From Acanthosepion lycidas (Eukaryota > Mollusca > Cephalopoda > Sepiida > Sepiidae): a stretch of DNA of 64,000 nucleotides. The notes beneath the pieces were generated by a model that worked only from the letters and a program-made list of their open reading frames with translations, was not told where the DNA came from and did not search any database. Below are positions 55,009-64,000 of the stretch, piece by piece. The DNA lies in the NCBI GenBank assembly GCA_963932145.1, contig OZ010578.1, forward strand, positions 44,153,404-44,217,403, given 5' to 3'. Both the position numbers and the translations under genes were made by a program. The first letter of the stretch is position 1, and every line of letters begins with the position of its first letter.

Positions 55009-56286
55009 AACTTAGCTAGATTTAAATTGGTGTGTAGTTAGAGATATGTTTTCTAATAATTGCTATCTCTGTCTAAATTGTATGTTTCCACTACAAATCC
55101 AGAGAACACACCTGTGGCTTATGCTGCAATTATGCTAAATGAACCTTAGTTACAGTTTCTGGGTGAGAACACATGATCTGGTGGGATCAAATTTTTAAAC
55201 AAGGCCAATATGTTCAAACCCCTGGCCACGATGAATTGTGACTTTGTGCTAGCACAATCATCAATGGCTTCTGAATGGCTCCAGCTAGTCAGTTTTACTC
55301 AAAAGGATTGGGTCAACCTGTGGTGTGGTTTTCAGGCACCTTTTCATAGGTGCCATGCATTGAAATGGTCAACCTTTGCCCAATAACATCTTGACGAACA
55401 AAGAATTCTAACCCAGGTTTCATGGTCAGAAAAGTAAACTTTCTAAACACTCAGCCACATGATCATAATCTCTAATTGCCCATAGTAATATTAGCCATTT
55501 CCTTATTTGGCAACATTTGGTATTCATTGAACAGTGTTAATTTTGGTTGAAATTTATAAAATCTTTCTTTTTCAAAACAGTCTCTTAGGAAAAAAGATTT
55601 ATCAAGTTCAGTAATTTATTTCTCAATCCAGTATTGATTGGAGCTTCTTTCTTAACTTTGTTTGATTTAGTGTGGAATGTCAGCATTGTGATAATAACAT
55701 CATTTGCTCTTTAAGAACATATATGACTGAGTACTTTTGGCCTTGTGCCACATCTAAGCTACACTTAGAAAATCAACAATACCCATTTTTTTATTTTTTT
55801 TATTTTTTTTTTTTTTTTTTATAGTTGTGGCTGTCTTTTTTTTTTTTTTTAAGTTCTTAAGTTATGTAGTTTCTATTATTTGGCACAGTAATAGGTTTAT
55901 CTCTTGTTACCTGTTTAGGATTGGGTTTCCAGTTGCTCCTAAGGTCTTTTCATTCCCTTTCACTCCCAGTAGCTCCCTTGTGTCTTAGTGGCATTATCAC
56001 CTATTAATAATACAGAAAACAAAATAAAAAAAAATAGTAGTGCATTTGCTGTCTTAAAAGAAGCATGCACATTTTAGATGCATTTCAATATACAGGTTGA
56101 GAATCCTTTATCTGAAATTCTTGGGATGGAGATGTACTTTGATATTCATATTTTTTTTGGATTTGTAATACAGGCTATTTAATTTGTATATAGCATCTAT
56201 AAAATGGGGCAACTTGGGAATGAAACTCGAGTATAAATATGATATCCCTTTACATTTCATAACACTGCTTAAACATATACGATGAA

Positions 56287-56637
56287 TGTAGTTTTTCTAT
56301 AAATAACATATAACTTGAAGCTAGTTTTTTCTATAAATAACATATACCTTGAAGCTAGTTTTTTCTATAAATAACATATACCTTGAAGCTAGTTTTTTCT
56401 ATAAATAACATATACCTTGAAGCTAGTTTTTTCTATAAATAACATATACCTTGAAGCTAGTTTTTTCTATAAATAACATATACCTTGAAGCTAGTTTTTT
56501 CTATAAATAACATATACCTTGAAGCTAGTTTTTTCTATAAATAACATATACCTTGAAGCTAGTTTTTTCTATAAATAACTTATACCTTGAAGCTAGTTTT
56601 TTCTATAAATAACATATACCTTGAAGCTAGTATTTTA
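56287..56637. repeat. 34-bp minisatellite, ~10 copies
   Basis: The unit runs GAAGCTAGTTTTTTCTATAA then ATAACATATACCTT and is almost identical in all copies. The first and last are partial or variant. High identity suggests recent expansion, and the copy number probably varies between individuals. Confidence 0.95.
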
Positions 56638-57025
56638 TAAAATATAATAAATTTTGTGTACATACATATCCAGGTAATAATGCTAGTTGTGTAATGCTCA
56701 CATGGATTTTTAAGTGGTGAAATTAAGATTTCATGTAAAAATGTTCTGTATTTACTATATGTGTACAAAAAATATGATCACTACTTACAATAAATATATA
56801 AATGCAGGACCTTTTGACATTTTGAATAATATCTTTACTAAACACCTAGTAAGTAATCAACAAATGAAGGTGTTGCTGTGACAATCACTAACAAGTACTG
56901 GTAGCTATGTAGCTGGCCTGGGGAATCTCCACCCAGGGCAGATGTGGGTCACTTACAACAGCTACACATTACTTAGAAATCTTTCCAGTGCTTTCTGAAA
57001 TTTTTGTGGCAGGTCATGTCAGCAC

Positions 57026-58308
57026 TAGTGATGGGACGATACCAATATTTTTACTGATTCTGGTACAATTCTCCGATACTGATAATGATTAAACTTAATT
57101 ATTTTCAGGCCCTACAGTTGGTATGCGAAACTTAATGAACAAAGTACATTTAATAAAACATTTAATAAAAGAATGAATACAAAAGTTTATGAAATAAAGT
57201 TAGATATCCTTTTTATTTTAAAAAATTATTTAAAAGTTTAAATAATAAAGAGAACAATTTCTTTAAATAAATCACTGAAGTACCTTGCTACTCATATTTG
57301 AGTCCTAAAATTCTGAAATTATAATGTAAGAACATTATCATCTCTCTTTTGTTTTGCCTTTCAATTGATTTCTTTTTGGTAAATAAATGCTACCTCCAAT
57401 ACTAAATACTGTTCATTTTTAAAAGAGGGAGTTTACTGATTGATAGATATTCCCTGGCTAAAATGTGCCATGATGGGAAATTCATTTTTATTTGAATTCC
57501 ACTACTGAAAAACATTATCATCACTTTTTATATATTTTTTAATGCAATATACAAGGTGAATGAAAAGTAACTCTATTTTATATAATTCCTGCAAAGGAAA
57601 TGTAAATGCCTATTACCATCTTTATGATCCTTTGGATTAAGTGCTGATTAAAACTCTTTATATGGAGTTTTATTTTTAATTTCTACTTAAGAATAATTGA
57701 AAATTTGAATTTTAAAATTTTATATAAGATTTCAAATTTTTTTTTTTTTTTTTTTCTAGGTTTTTGATGCAAGCAACACTTTTTTATTTTGTTTTTTATA
57801 AATTAAAAAAAAATAAAAACTGTCTTAAAAGAGAACTTAGTAGAACATCAATGTGAATTCATTTTGTGTTTATATTACATAATTTTGATTATACTTATTA
57901 AATTAATAATTTATATTAAATGGGTGAATTAGCCATATTTAAAAAGAAATTGAAATTAAAAAAATAAATATTTTATTTTGAAATAGAACAGACTTTAAAC
58001 TAGCAAATTTTATGGAAAGTTTGAAAACTGAGAAAAAACTTGAACATTTTTTTTTTTTTTTAACACAAATAAAATAAATTTAGGTGTTATTATGATATAT
58101 AGAGTTTAGTTTTACTGATAAATATATCTTTTTATCTTTAGTACCAGGAATGGAAAATTTTAAGTTTTAAACAAAAAAAAAAAAATTTCAAAGAATTTTC
58201 ATAAACAGAAATTAGGTAAAAAAATTTGTTGATTCCAATGCTGATTTAAATACTCCAAAAAATTCAGATATTTCCAATTCTCAAATCCAATTAATCATCC
58301 TATCACTA
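57026..58308 (-). mobile_element. hAT element B, non-autonomous
   Basis: Left end TAGTGATGGGACGATACCAA and right end (reverse complement) TTAGTGATAGGATGATTAAT form imperfect hAT-type terminal repeats. Inside, the minus strand retains ILAREYLSISKLPLLKMN and SIGGSIYLPKRNQLKG, the hAT C-terminal signature, with stops and a shift. The rest of the transposase is gone. An 8-bp target duplication is not visible. Confidence 0.65.
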
Positions 58309-58371
58309 AAAAAAACTTTCAGATAAAGAATACTCAATCCGGACTTTATTTTGGACTGTTGTTTTCGTCTT

Positions 58372-58631
58372 GGTTGTAATAGACACAATGTTTCAGTCAA
58401 GTACCCACTGTCCATTATCATGTGTCCATTGTTTTGCTAATATGGGATATCAGAGGTAACTGAGTAGATTGGGGAAGATCTATTTTTACTAAATCTTAAT
58501 GAATTCCAATTGGTTTATTTCAGATTCAAATCTTCCTAAAGCCTTTTCTAAAAATCATTTTAATTATTATTTTTAATTCGTTCTTTCTTTCTTTCTTTTC
58601 TGCTTGATTCTTAATTAGTTTCTTTGATTTT

Positions 58632-58677
<46 letters not shown>

Positions 58678-58805
58678 CACTGTTTAATATTATTTCCTGC
58701 TTCAAATTGTCTTTAGGCATTCTCATACAGTAAGATATTGAACAAGTTACCACCCTGTGTTATATCCTCCATGCATTTAAATGTTGACCAGGGTTACCAC
58801 CCTGT
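58372..58805 (-). repeat. Dispersed module M, copy 2
   Basis: Near-identical to 42333-42765. It lies just outside hAT element B and carries a T run of about 44 (58634-58677). The orientation matches copy 1. Confidence 0.7.
58634..58677 (+). repeat. Long poly-T tract
   Basis: About 44 T. Comparable + strand T runs are at 850-878, 42284-42313, 42606-42633, 47705-47742, 48189-48218, 61549-61579, 62168-62208 and 62582-62613. Confidence 0.95.
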
Positions 58806-60393
58806 TGTATACCTTATTTTTAAAATAAATTTGAAGCTAACAATGTTAACTTGAAAATGGTATTAAACTTTACATTTTTTTTATTCTTAAAACATATTTT
58901 CATTTAATAGAAAAATCCTTTATTGCAAACAGCAATTTGAGGAATTTCAGAACTTGCAATTGAAGAATTACATTTTTTTTTTAAATTCATATTCAATGTA
59001 GATTTTTTTTCTGTTAAATATGAAAAATAAATTTTGAAATTATGCAAGTACCAACTCTCAACCGAAATGTTTTTGAGTTTTATTATTTTTTGCTAAGATT
59101 CCTGATGAACTTTCAGTATGTTCATGGTTGAATTTCAGCATACTTTTTTTACTTTTATGTAAGTGTAAAAAATATTCTCAAACACTGAAAATTTAAATGT
59201 GTTAAGAAAATTTGAAAGTTGAGGTGGAACTGGCAAAAAAGGGAAAAAAAAAGACAACATCCATCACTTCACCATTGATCAACCTCAAACATGCTCATGT
59301 GCAACCAAACTACAGCTTGGCTGGAAGGAAAATCAGCAACTGAGTGGCAATCAATACTTGGCATTTCAAAAAAACACGCAAAACATCTGCAACAAAGACA
59401 CATGGGAGAAGCTGCAACAAAAAGCAGAAATGATTATTTCCAATGGCCTTTGTCAGATTAGCATTACACAAATGGAATCAACATTTGTCTTCAGATGGGA
59501 TTTTGATGTAATGCCAGTTTCAAATGATGGTGTGTTCCAGAAATATTAGTTAAATCATAGGCTTATAAGGAAATTCAGTTGGCAAATCAGCATGAGGGGA
59601 GAAAGTGTAGGAGAACCATCCATTATGTTCCAAAAATCTTTTCTAACAGTTTAAAAATAGTTTAAAACACTATTATAAAGCACTATTTTAAAATATTTGT
59701 GTTCCTTTTGTAAAACAACTTTCTAAGTTTTGTATTAATTACTGTCCTGTTTTTGATGAGTTGAAAATTATATAATTTCACAAAATCTTCCAAAATAAGA
59801 TACATCTATTACAATAGGTATTGATATTACCTTGAAAAGAGCTGTTGACTTCCTCATCCCAAAATTAGTAAACTTTCAAAGTGTCAGGCATGTGCCTCCA
59901 ATGGATATGTTTTTTATGACAATTAAGTGTGGTATACTTTTGACCTCTTTTTGTCCTATCAAATTGCACAAAATAGCTTTTGTCTCTGTTATGCTGTGAA
60001 GTTGAGGAAGAAGATGCAAGATGATAACTTTTGAAATGAAACTTAGATGATTACTAATATTTGCCCTTCTGTGTCATATTTTTACAATTTTGTTTTTGAG
60101 AATGAAATTTTGGCAATGTTTAGACTTGTCTGATCTAAGAATTATTGATTCTATTAGCATTATCTTCAAGACTAGCTATATGACATTAACTTCATAATCA
60201 TTTTTAACTTGTTTGAAACCTGGATCTTCAGTTATACACTGTTAAAATTGGGTTTTGTCCAGTAGCACAAGATGAACTTTAAATGGTCATAACATGTTTG
60301 CTAATCAAGCTACCAAAATAAATTTGGCACCATTTTGTTATGGTTTTCCAAGATCTCTCTACCTGTGTGAAAGTTTCTTAGATAGCATATGTA

Positions 60394-60575
60394 CTTGCCT
60401 ATCATGTGACTTTTGAAGACCTAATTTTGAAGCTAATTTGACTAGAGTAAATGGATATATAGTTTGATCAACGGTGTAGCCAGGGACAGCAGTACATTTG
60501 CTAATTTTATATCTCATGTATGATGTGACCCCCTTAAACAACAATTAGGTCTTCAGAAGTCACATGGTATGTGAT
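60394..60575. repeat. ~180-bp inverted-repeat element
   Basis: Arms CATGTGACTTTTGAAGACCT (60396 onward) and the reverse complement of AGGTCTTCAGAAGTCACATG (60547-60566) pair over about 28 bp. The central loop has no coding capacity. MITE-like. Confidence 0.7.
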
Positions 60576-61261
60576 TATATGATATATTGAAAATAACTTT
60601 AGTTTGGGATACCTATTAATAGATCCAGTCTGTTATTGTAAGATAGCTTGTGACAGTATTTCAAGACAATGTGGATTTTTCAAAAAATTTTAAATCCAAG
60701 TATCTTTTATATCAAAAAAAATTTCTTGAATGTAAGATGGAAATATATGTTTACTACATGATTCATGTTAAACTTCAGTTTAAATTCATAAGACAGATTT
60801 TAAAACTTAAAAGTTTCAATTTAAACTAAAATTTTTATTAGCCTTCTTTTGTTGAAATCCATGCATAATTACATATGACTTTACATATCATGTAAAATAT
60901 TTAATAATCTTTGGTGCTATCAAACTCTGTGAAATTGTTCTACATAATATATAGTAAAGTTTAAAATATAACATTCTTAAAATGCCAGGGCTAGAAGTAA
61001 AACTTGTCTCTTATGATGCTAACACTATGACTGTTCCTGATAATGACTGACAGTTGAGAGTAATGAATCAAAAAAAAAAAAAAAACTGATTTTGGACAGT
61101 TTCTTTATAAATTTAATTTGGGTATACAATAAGTTGTTTGGAGATTGAGAAAAAAAAATGCAAAAGAAATTAAACACACAAACATTTAATTTGAAGTGGT
61201 ACAGAATGAGAAATCAGGTAGCTGGATCTGAATTCTGTTTGAGTTTGTTACATCAACTTAT

Positions 61262-61340
61262 GTGCAAAAATCCTTGGGAAAGGTATGAATCCATCTCTCC
61301 CTGCAGCTATGGGTAAAATAGTAGGCCTTGTATCTGGAAA
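61262..61340 (+). repeat. Partial copy of the 13.8-kb SINE
   Basis: CCTTGGGAAAGGTATGAATCC and GCAGCTATGGGTAAAATAG match the SINE body at 13925-13980. Head and tail are degraded. Confidence 0.75.
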
Positions 61341-61545
61341 TATCATTGTTATCCTCCAAAAATTTTTAAAGCCACTTTCACTTGCAAAAAAAAAAAAAAT
61401 TCTTATTTATTCTTATGATCCAGCTTATGTTACAGCTTTAAATAACCCACAAAGGGTTGATAAGCCATAAAAACAAAATCACTCATGCAATTTAATCCAT
61501 TAATGGACTTACAGATAGAAACCAATAAATGTTTTCAGATATTAT

Positions 61546-61582
<37 letters not shown>

Positions 61583-61827
61583 TTTGAAACAATATAATCA
61601 ATATGAAATTTTAATTTTTATAATTAATCTGAACTTTAGAGTAGGTCTTAATGAGTTAAAAAAAACTTGTTTGTGGTATATGTGAGAAAGATCTCTTTGG
61701 AAATTAACAGATATAGAGAAAAAAAAAACAGCTTTTTAAAGTCATTTTTGTACTTGCCACACTTGTTCTAATTATTTTCATAATGATTTTGCAATGTGAT
61801 TTTTTTTTTTTTTCCCTATAAATCCAG

Positions 61828-61997
61828 GGCTTTGGAAGGTTTTGGTTAATGATGATATGGTGTGGCTTGCCATGGGATGTCACCCAAAGAAAGCCACTGG
61901 GTTTGATGCTGCAGCAGAGAACGGCCTCAGTAACTGTTTAAAACACCCTAGGGTTGTGGCTGTTGGTGAGATTGGACTAGATTATTCTGGACGGTTT
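61828..61997 (+). CDS. TATDN2: TATDN2 second catalytic exon
   Basis: Continues in phase from 54288: GLWKVLVNDDMVWLAMGCHP, then KKATGFDAAAENGLSN and VVAVGEIGLDYSGR. The GCHP and GE-x-GLDY motifs are the TatD core; the Glu of GEIGLDY is a metal ligand. The donor is ambiguous: GT at 61994 (phase 2) or GT at 61998 (phase 0); neither is strong. The remaining TatD motifs (IHCR, H-x-F-x-G, ETD) are not in the window, so further exons probably lie beyond 64000. Confidence 0.82.
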
Positions 61998-62167
61998 GTA
62001 TATTTCCATTTTATATTATAACCAATGGACCCTTAAGTATGTCTGTTTTCTATTTAAATTGAATTAATAATTGCACTGATTTGACATTGAGTTCTCTGGA
62101 TTACATACTCCTTGGGATTATCCATATGGATTATCAAATTTTTCATTACTTTATATATATTGTGTAT

Positions 62168-62213
<46 letters not shown>

Positions 62214-62578
62214 AATTTTGTTTACCAAAAAACTCTTGGTCCTCCTTCACTGCTAGTAATTCCTTTGTGTATTTTTAGCCTCATTTGATGAATTTAAATT
62301 ACTTTCAAATTAATCCTATATTGTACAGTTGATTCTGAATAGAAATCAGAAGCTTGTGTTTAATAATTACTTGAAAGCTTTATATTTTATTTATGTAGAC
62401 GTTTTGATTCTTTTGTTTTTAAGCATTTTTAAGTACATATTGAATAAAAAAAAAAAAAAAAAAATAAAGAAAATGGTTACCACTAATGATACTTTCCAAA
62501 GGTTACTTCATGTGATACCTAACTCTGAGAAACTAATTAAATTGTTATTTTTCTATTTCTGGACACTTACTTCAACTT

Positions 62579-62616
<38 letters not shown>

Positions 62617-62622
62617 CATCAG

Positions 62623-62721
62623 GCATATTTACTTGGTCATTTAGTGAGATTTGTTGAGAATGAGGAAAGTGAATCTTTCATTCCCCCTCCACCTGATGAC
62701 TACAAGGTTGCCAAATTTTAA
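62623..62721 (+). CDS. Possible short terminal coding exon, unidentified
   Basis: A long T run and ATCATCAG form a good acceptor ending 62622. The following 32 codons look protein-like (AYLLGHLVRFVENEESESF then IPPPPDDYKVAKF) and end at TAA 62719-62721. I do not recognise the family. It would join in phase to the 61997 donor of TATDN2, giving a truncated nuclease isoform, or it could be the last exon of another gene or a processed fragment. Confidence 0.35.
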   Translation, partial: AYLLGHLVRFVENEESESFIPPPPDDYKVAKF

Positions 62722-62724
62722 GAA

Positions 62725-63420
62725 CTAGATAGACTAGATAGTATTTTACCTGAAAATTTATACAAAATCATCAGAAACGAAAAAAAAATATAGTGATCAG
62801 AAATGCTGTGTTAATTTTTATATGAAAAAAACTATCACCTGAGAAATGGCTGCTTTGGTCACTAGGAGTGTTTATATGTGTAGTTTACAGGGCTCTCTAC
62901 CTGATGTGTGTGTGGCGGGGGGGGGGTCCTGATAAAACTGAGGGCAGATAACTCTCTCCCCCAGAATGGATAAATTAATCAATAGCACATCTCCAATCAT
63001 TAGTATCTTCTATAAATGTAGTCATCAGATCCAGTGGATGGTTGATGTCTCATAATATGAACTTCAGGAACAGCAGTTGTTTCCACTGTACTGAGAAGCA
63101 GCAGTGTCACATGGCAAAGGGTCAGTATGAATTGAAACTTCAGGCTGCAGGGATTTCTGATGTTAAGGCACTTCAGGCTCTGAAACAACAGAAACCTCAA
63201 GTATCAATACCTCAACTGGTCTGGATGGTAGCTTTGGAATCTGCTCTGCGTACAATTTCATCATGCTTCCACCCAATTTTACTTCCAAAGTTACAACCCC
63301 CAACTTGTTATTTTGACCATATTCTGTACATGCACTTTGGAGGATTGACCATTAAAAACTACCTTCATAGACCCTAGCTGTTAGGAAACGCTTGATAACT
63401 GAGAAGATTCTCTCAGTGGT
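62725..63420. other. No gene recognised
   Basis: A G run at 62917-62926; otherwise nothing supportable. The 111-codon frame at 63042 has no domain. Confidence 0.45.
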
Positions 63421-63429
63421 TCAATAGCT

Positions 63430-63868
63430 GGAGAACTTGTTTAGTTGCTCACTCTGCCATGCATTATCAAAGGCCTTTGATATCCATGCATTGAATACTG
63501 TTGCCATATATAGCCTGGCACCCCTGCTGTTCATCTCAAGGTTCTCAACAAAAACAGATATGCAATGTGATCAGTTCCAATTTGGCAACACAACTCCAGT
63601 CACTTTGTCACAGATGTGATGTGGCTTCCCTCTGTCTTTTCTACAAATGTTTTCATGGCAACTGCTCTGACAAGCTATTTTCCCTGATGCTCTGACTGCA
63701 TGAATTTAAGTGTGCTACTAGGTTGGCATCTAGGTCCCACCCTTTTACTGTTGAAACAGTTAAATGTAACTGCCTCTTCTACTCCAACAGATTCTCTTGC
63801 ACTTCCTGACAGAGGAACTCTCTTACTTGCTTCCCTGATTACTATAATCTTCAAAAATTTAAATCATC
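63430..63868 (+). pseudogene. Jockey/CR1-like LINE C-terminal fragment
   Basis: Across shifts the plus strand gives SLCHRCDVASLCLFYKCFHG then NCSDKLFSLM, and later VKCNCLFYSNRFSC and FPDYYNLQKFK. The L-x-HRR-x-VASL-x-LFYK-x-x-HG block followed by a RS-x-x-R-x-x-x-F and LW-x-x-LP region is the usual end of Jockey/CR1-group reverse-transcriptase proteins. Broken by stops. Confidence 0.7.
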
Positions 63869-63870
63869 TT

Positions 63871-64000
63871 CTAATCCTCATCTTCTGATTTTCTAATCCT
63901 CATCTTCTGATTTTCTAATCCCCATCTTCTGATTTTCTAATCCTCATCTTCTGATTTTCTAATCCTCATCTTCTGATCTTCTAATCCTCATCTTCTGATG
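63871..64000 (+). repeat. 22-bp tandem repeat tail
   Basis: CTAATCCTCATCTTCTGATT plus TT repeats about six times with single changes and runs out of the window. It directly follows the LINE C-terminus, as tails of some CR1/Jockey elements do. Confidence 0.92.

Larger units (their letters stand above)
54289..61827 (+). other. TATDN2 intron, 7.5 kb
   Basis: Donor GTAAAA at 54289 and acceptor TTTTTCCCTATAAATCCAG ending 61827, phase 1. It is filled with low-complexity and transposon DNA: a 34-bp minisatellite, a hAT element, module M, an inverted repeat and a SINE piece. Nothing else in 54330-56280 or 58820-60390 is recognisable; frames there have no domains. Confidence 0.75.

Noticed and set aside
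63042..63377. 111-codon plus-strand gene
   Set aside because: No domain or consistent splice signals; sits between a terminal-exon candidate and LINE debris.

Overview
The window is animal nuclear DNA: AT-rich, intron-containing, with long poly-T tracts, many (TA)n, (ATT)n and (GA)n microsatellites, and retroelements covering most of what can be identified. The element mix (Tx1-like and RTE-like LINEs, Penelope-like elements, a Ty3/gypsy LTR element, hAT transposons, mariner-type MITEs, tRNA-derived SINEs) and the repeat-swollen intron suggest a mollusc, most likely a coleoid cephalopod such as an octopus. That placement is inference, not something the sequence states.

Layout. 1-7247: a full-length Tx1/L1-like LINE with intact ORF1 and ORF2, preceded head-to-tail by the last 124 bp of another copy. 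7341-10061: a foldback structure with long inverted arms enclosing Penelope-like (PLE) debris. 10062-15662: unassigned DNA, two hammerhead-like RNA motifs, a SINE and about 2 kb of TA/CATA microsatellite. 15790-17690: decayed RTE-like LINE pieces whose 3' ends with (ATT)n tails are stacked four deep. 18275-24033: a decayed Ty3/gypsy element with both LTRs. 24040-34480: LINE fragments, tandem repeats, two more hammerhead-like motifs, small inverted repeats and a 1.7-kb LTR-like element. 34480-50100: AT-rich DNA with a four-copy dispersed repeat, hAT remnants, a well-formed hammerhead ribozyme candidate (40815-40887, minus strand), a PLE remnant and two 80-bp MADE1-like MITEs. 50116-51983: a second copy of the LTR-like element, nested in a PLE-associated repeat.

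52571-61997 holds the only recognisable host gene: two exons of a TatD-family nuclease resembling TATDN2, separated by a 7.5-kb intron containing a 34-bp minisatellite and a hAT element. The gene runs off the window or ends at an unusual short exon (62623-62721). The right edge is a Jockey/CR1-like LINE 3' end with a 22-bp repeat tail.

The most interesting theme is self-cleaving-ribozyme-like RNA. One minus-strand locus satisfies every core rule of a type I hammerhead that I could check by eye. Four others keep the core order with strong stem II helices. Two of these (near 12.5 and 12.7 kb) share flanks but have unrelated, still complementary stem II sequences, which is the signature of a conserved RNA structure. 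Other points worth a look are the hairpin series in the LINE leader and the multiplied primer-binding-site motif in the gypsy leader.
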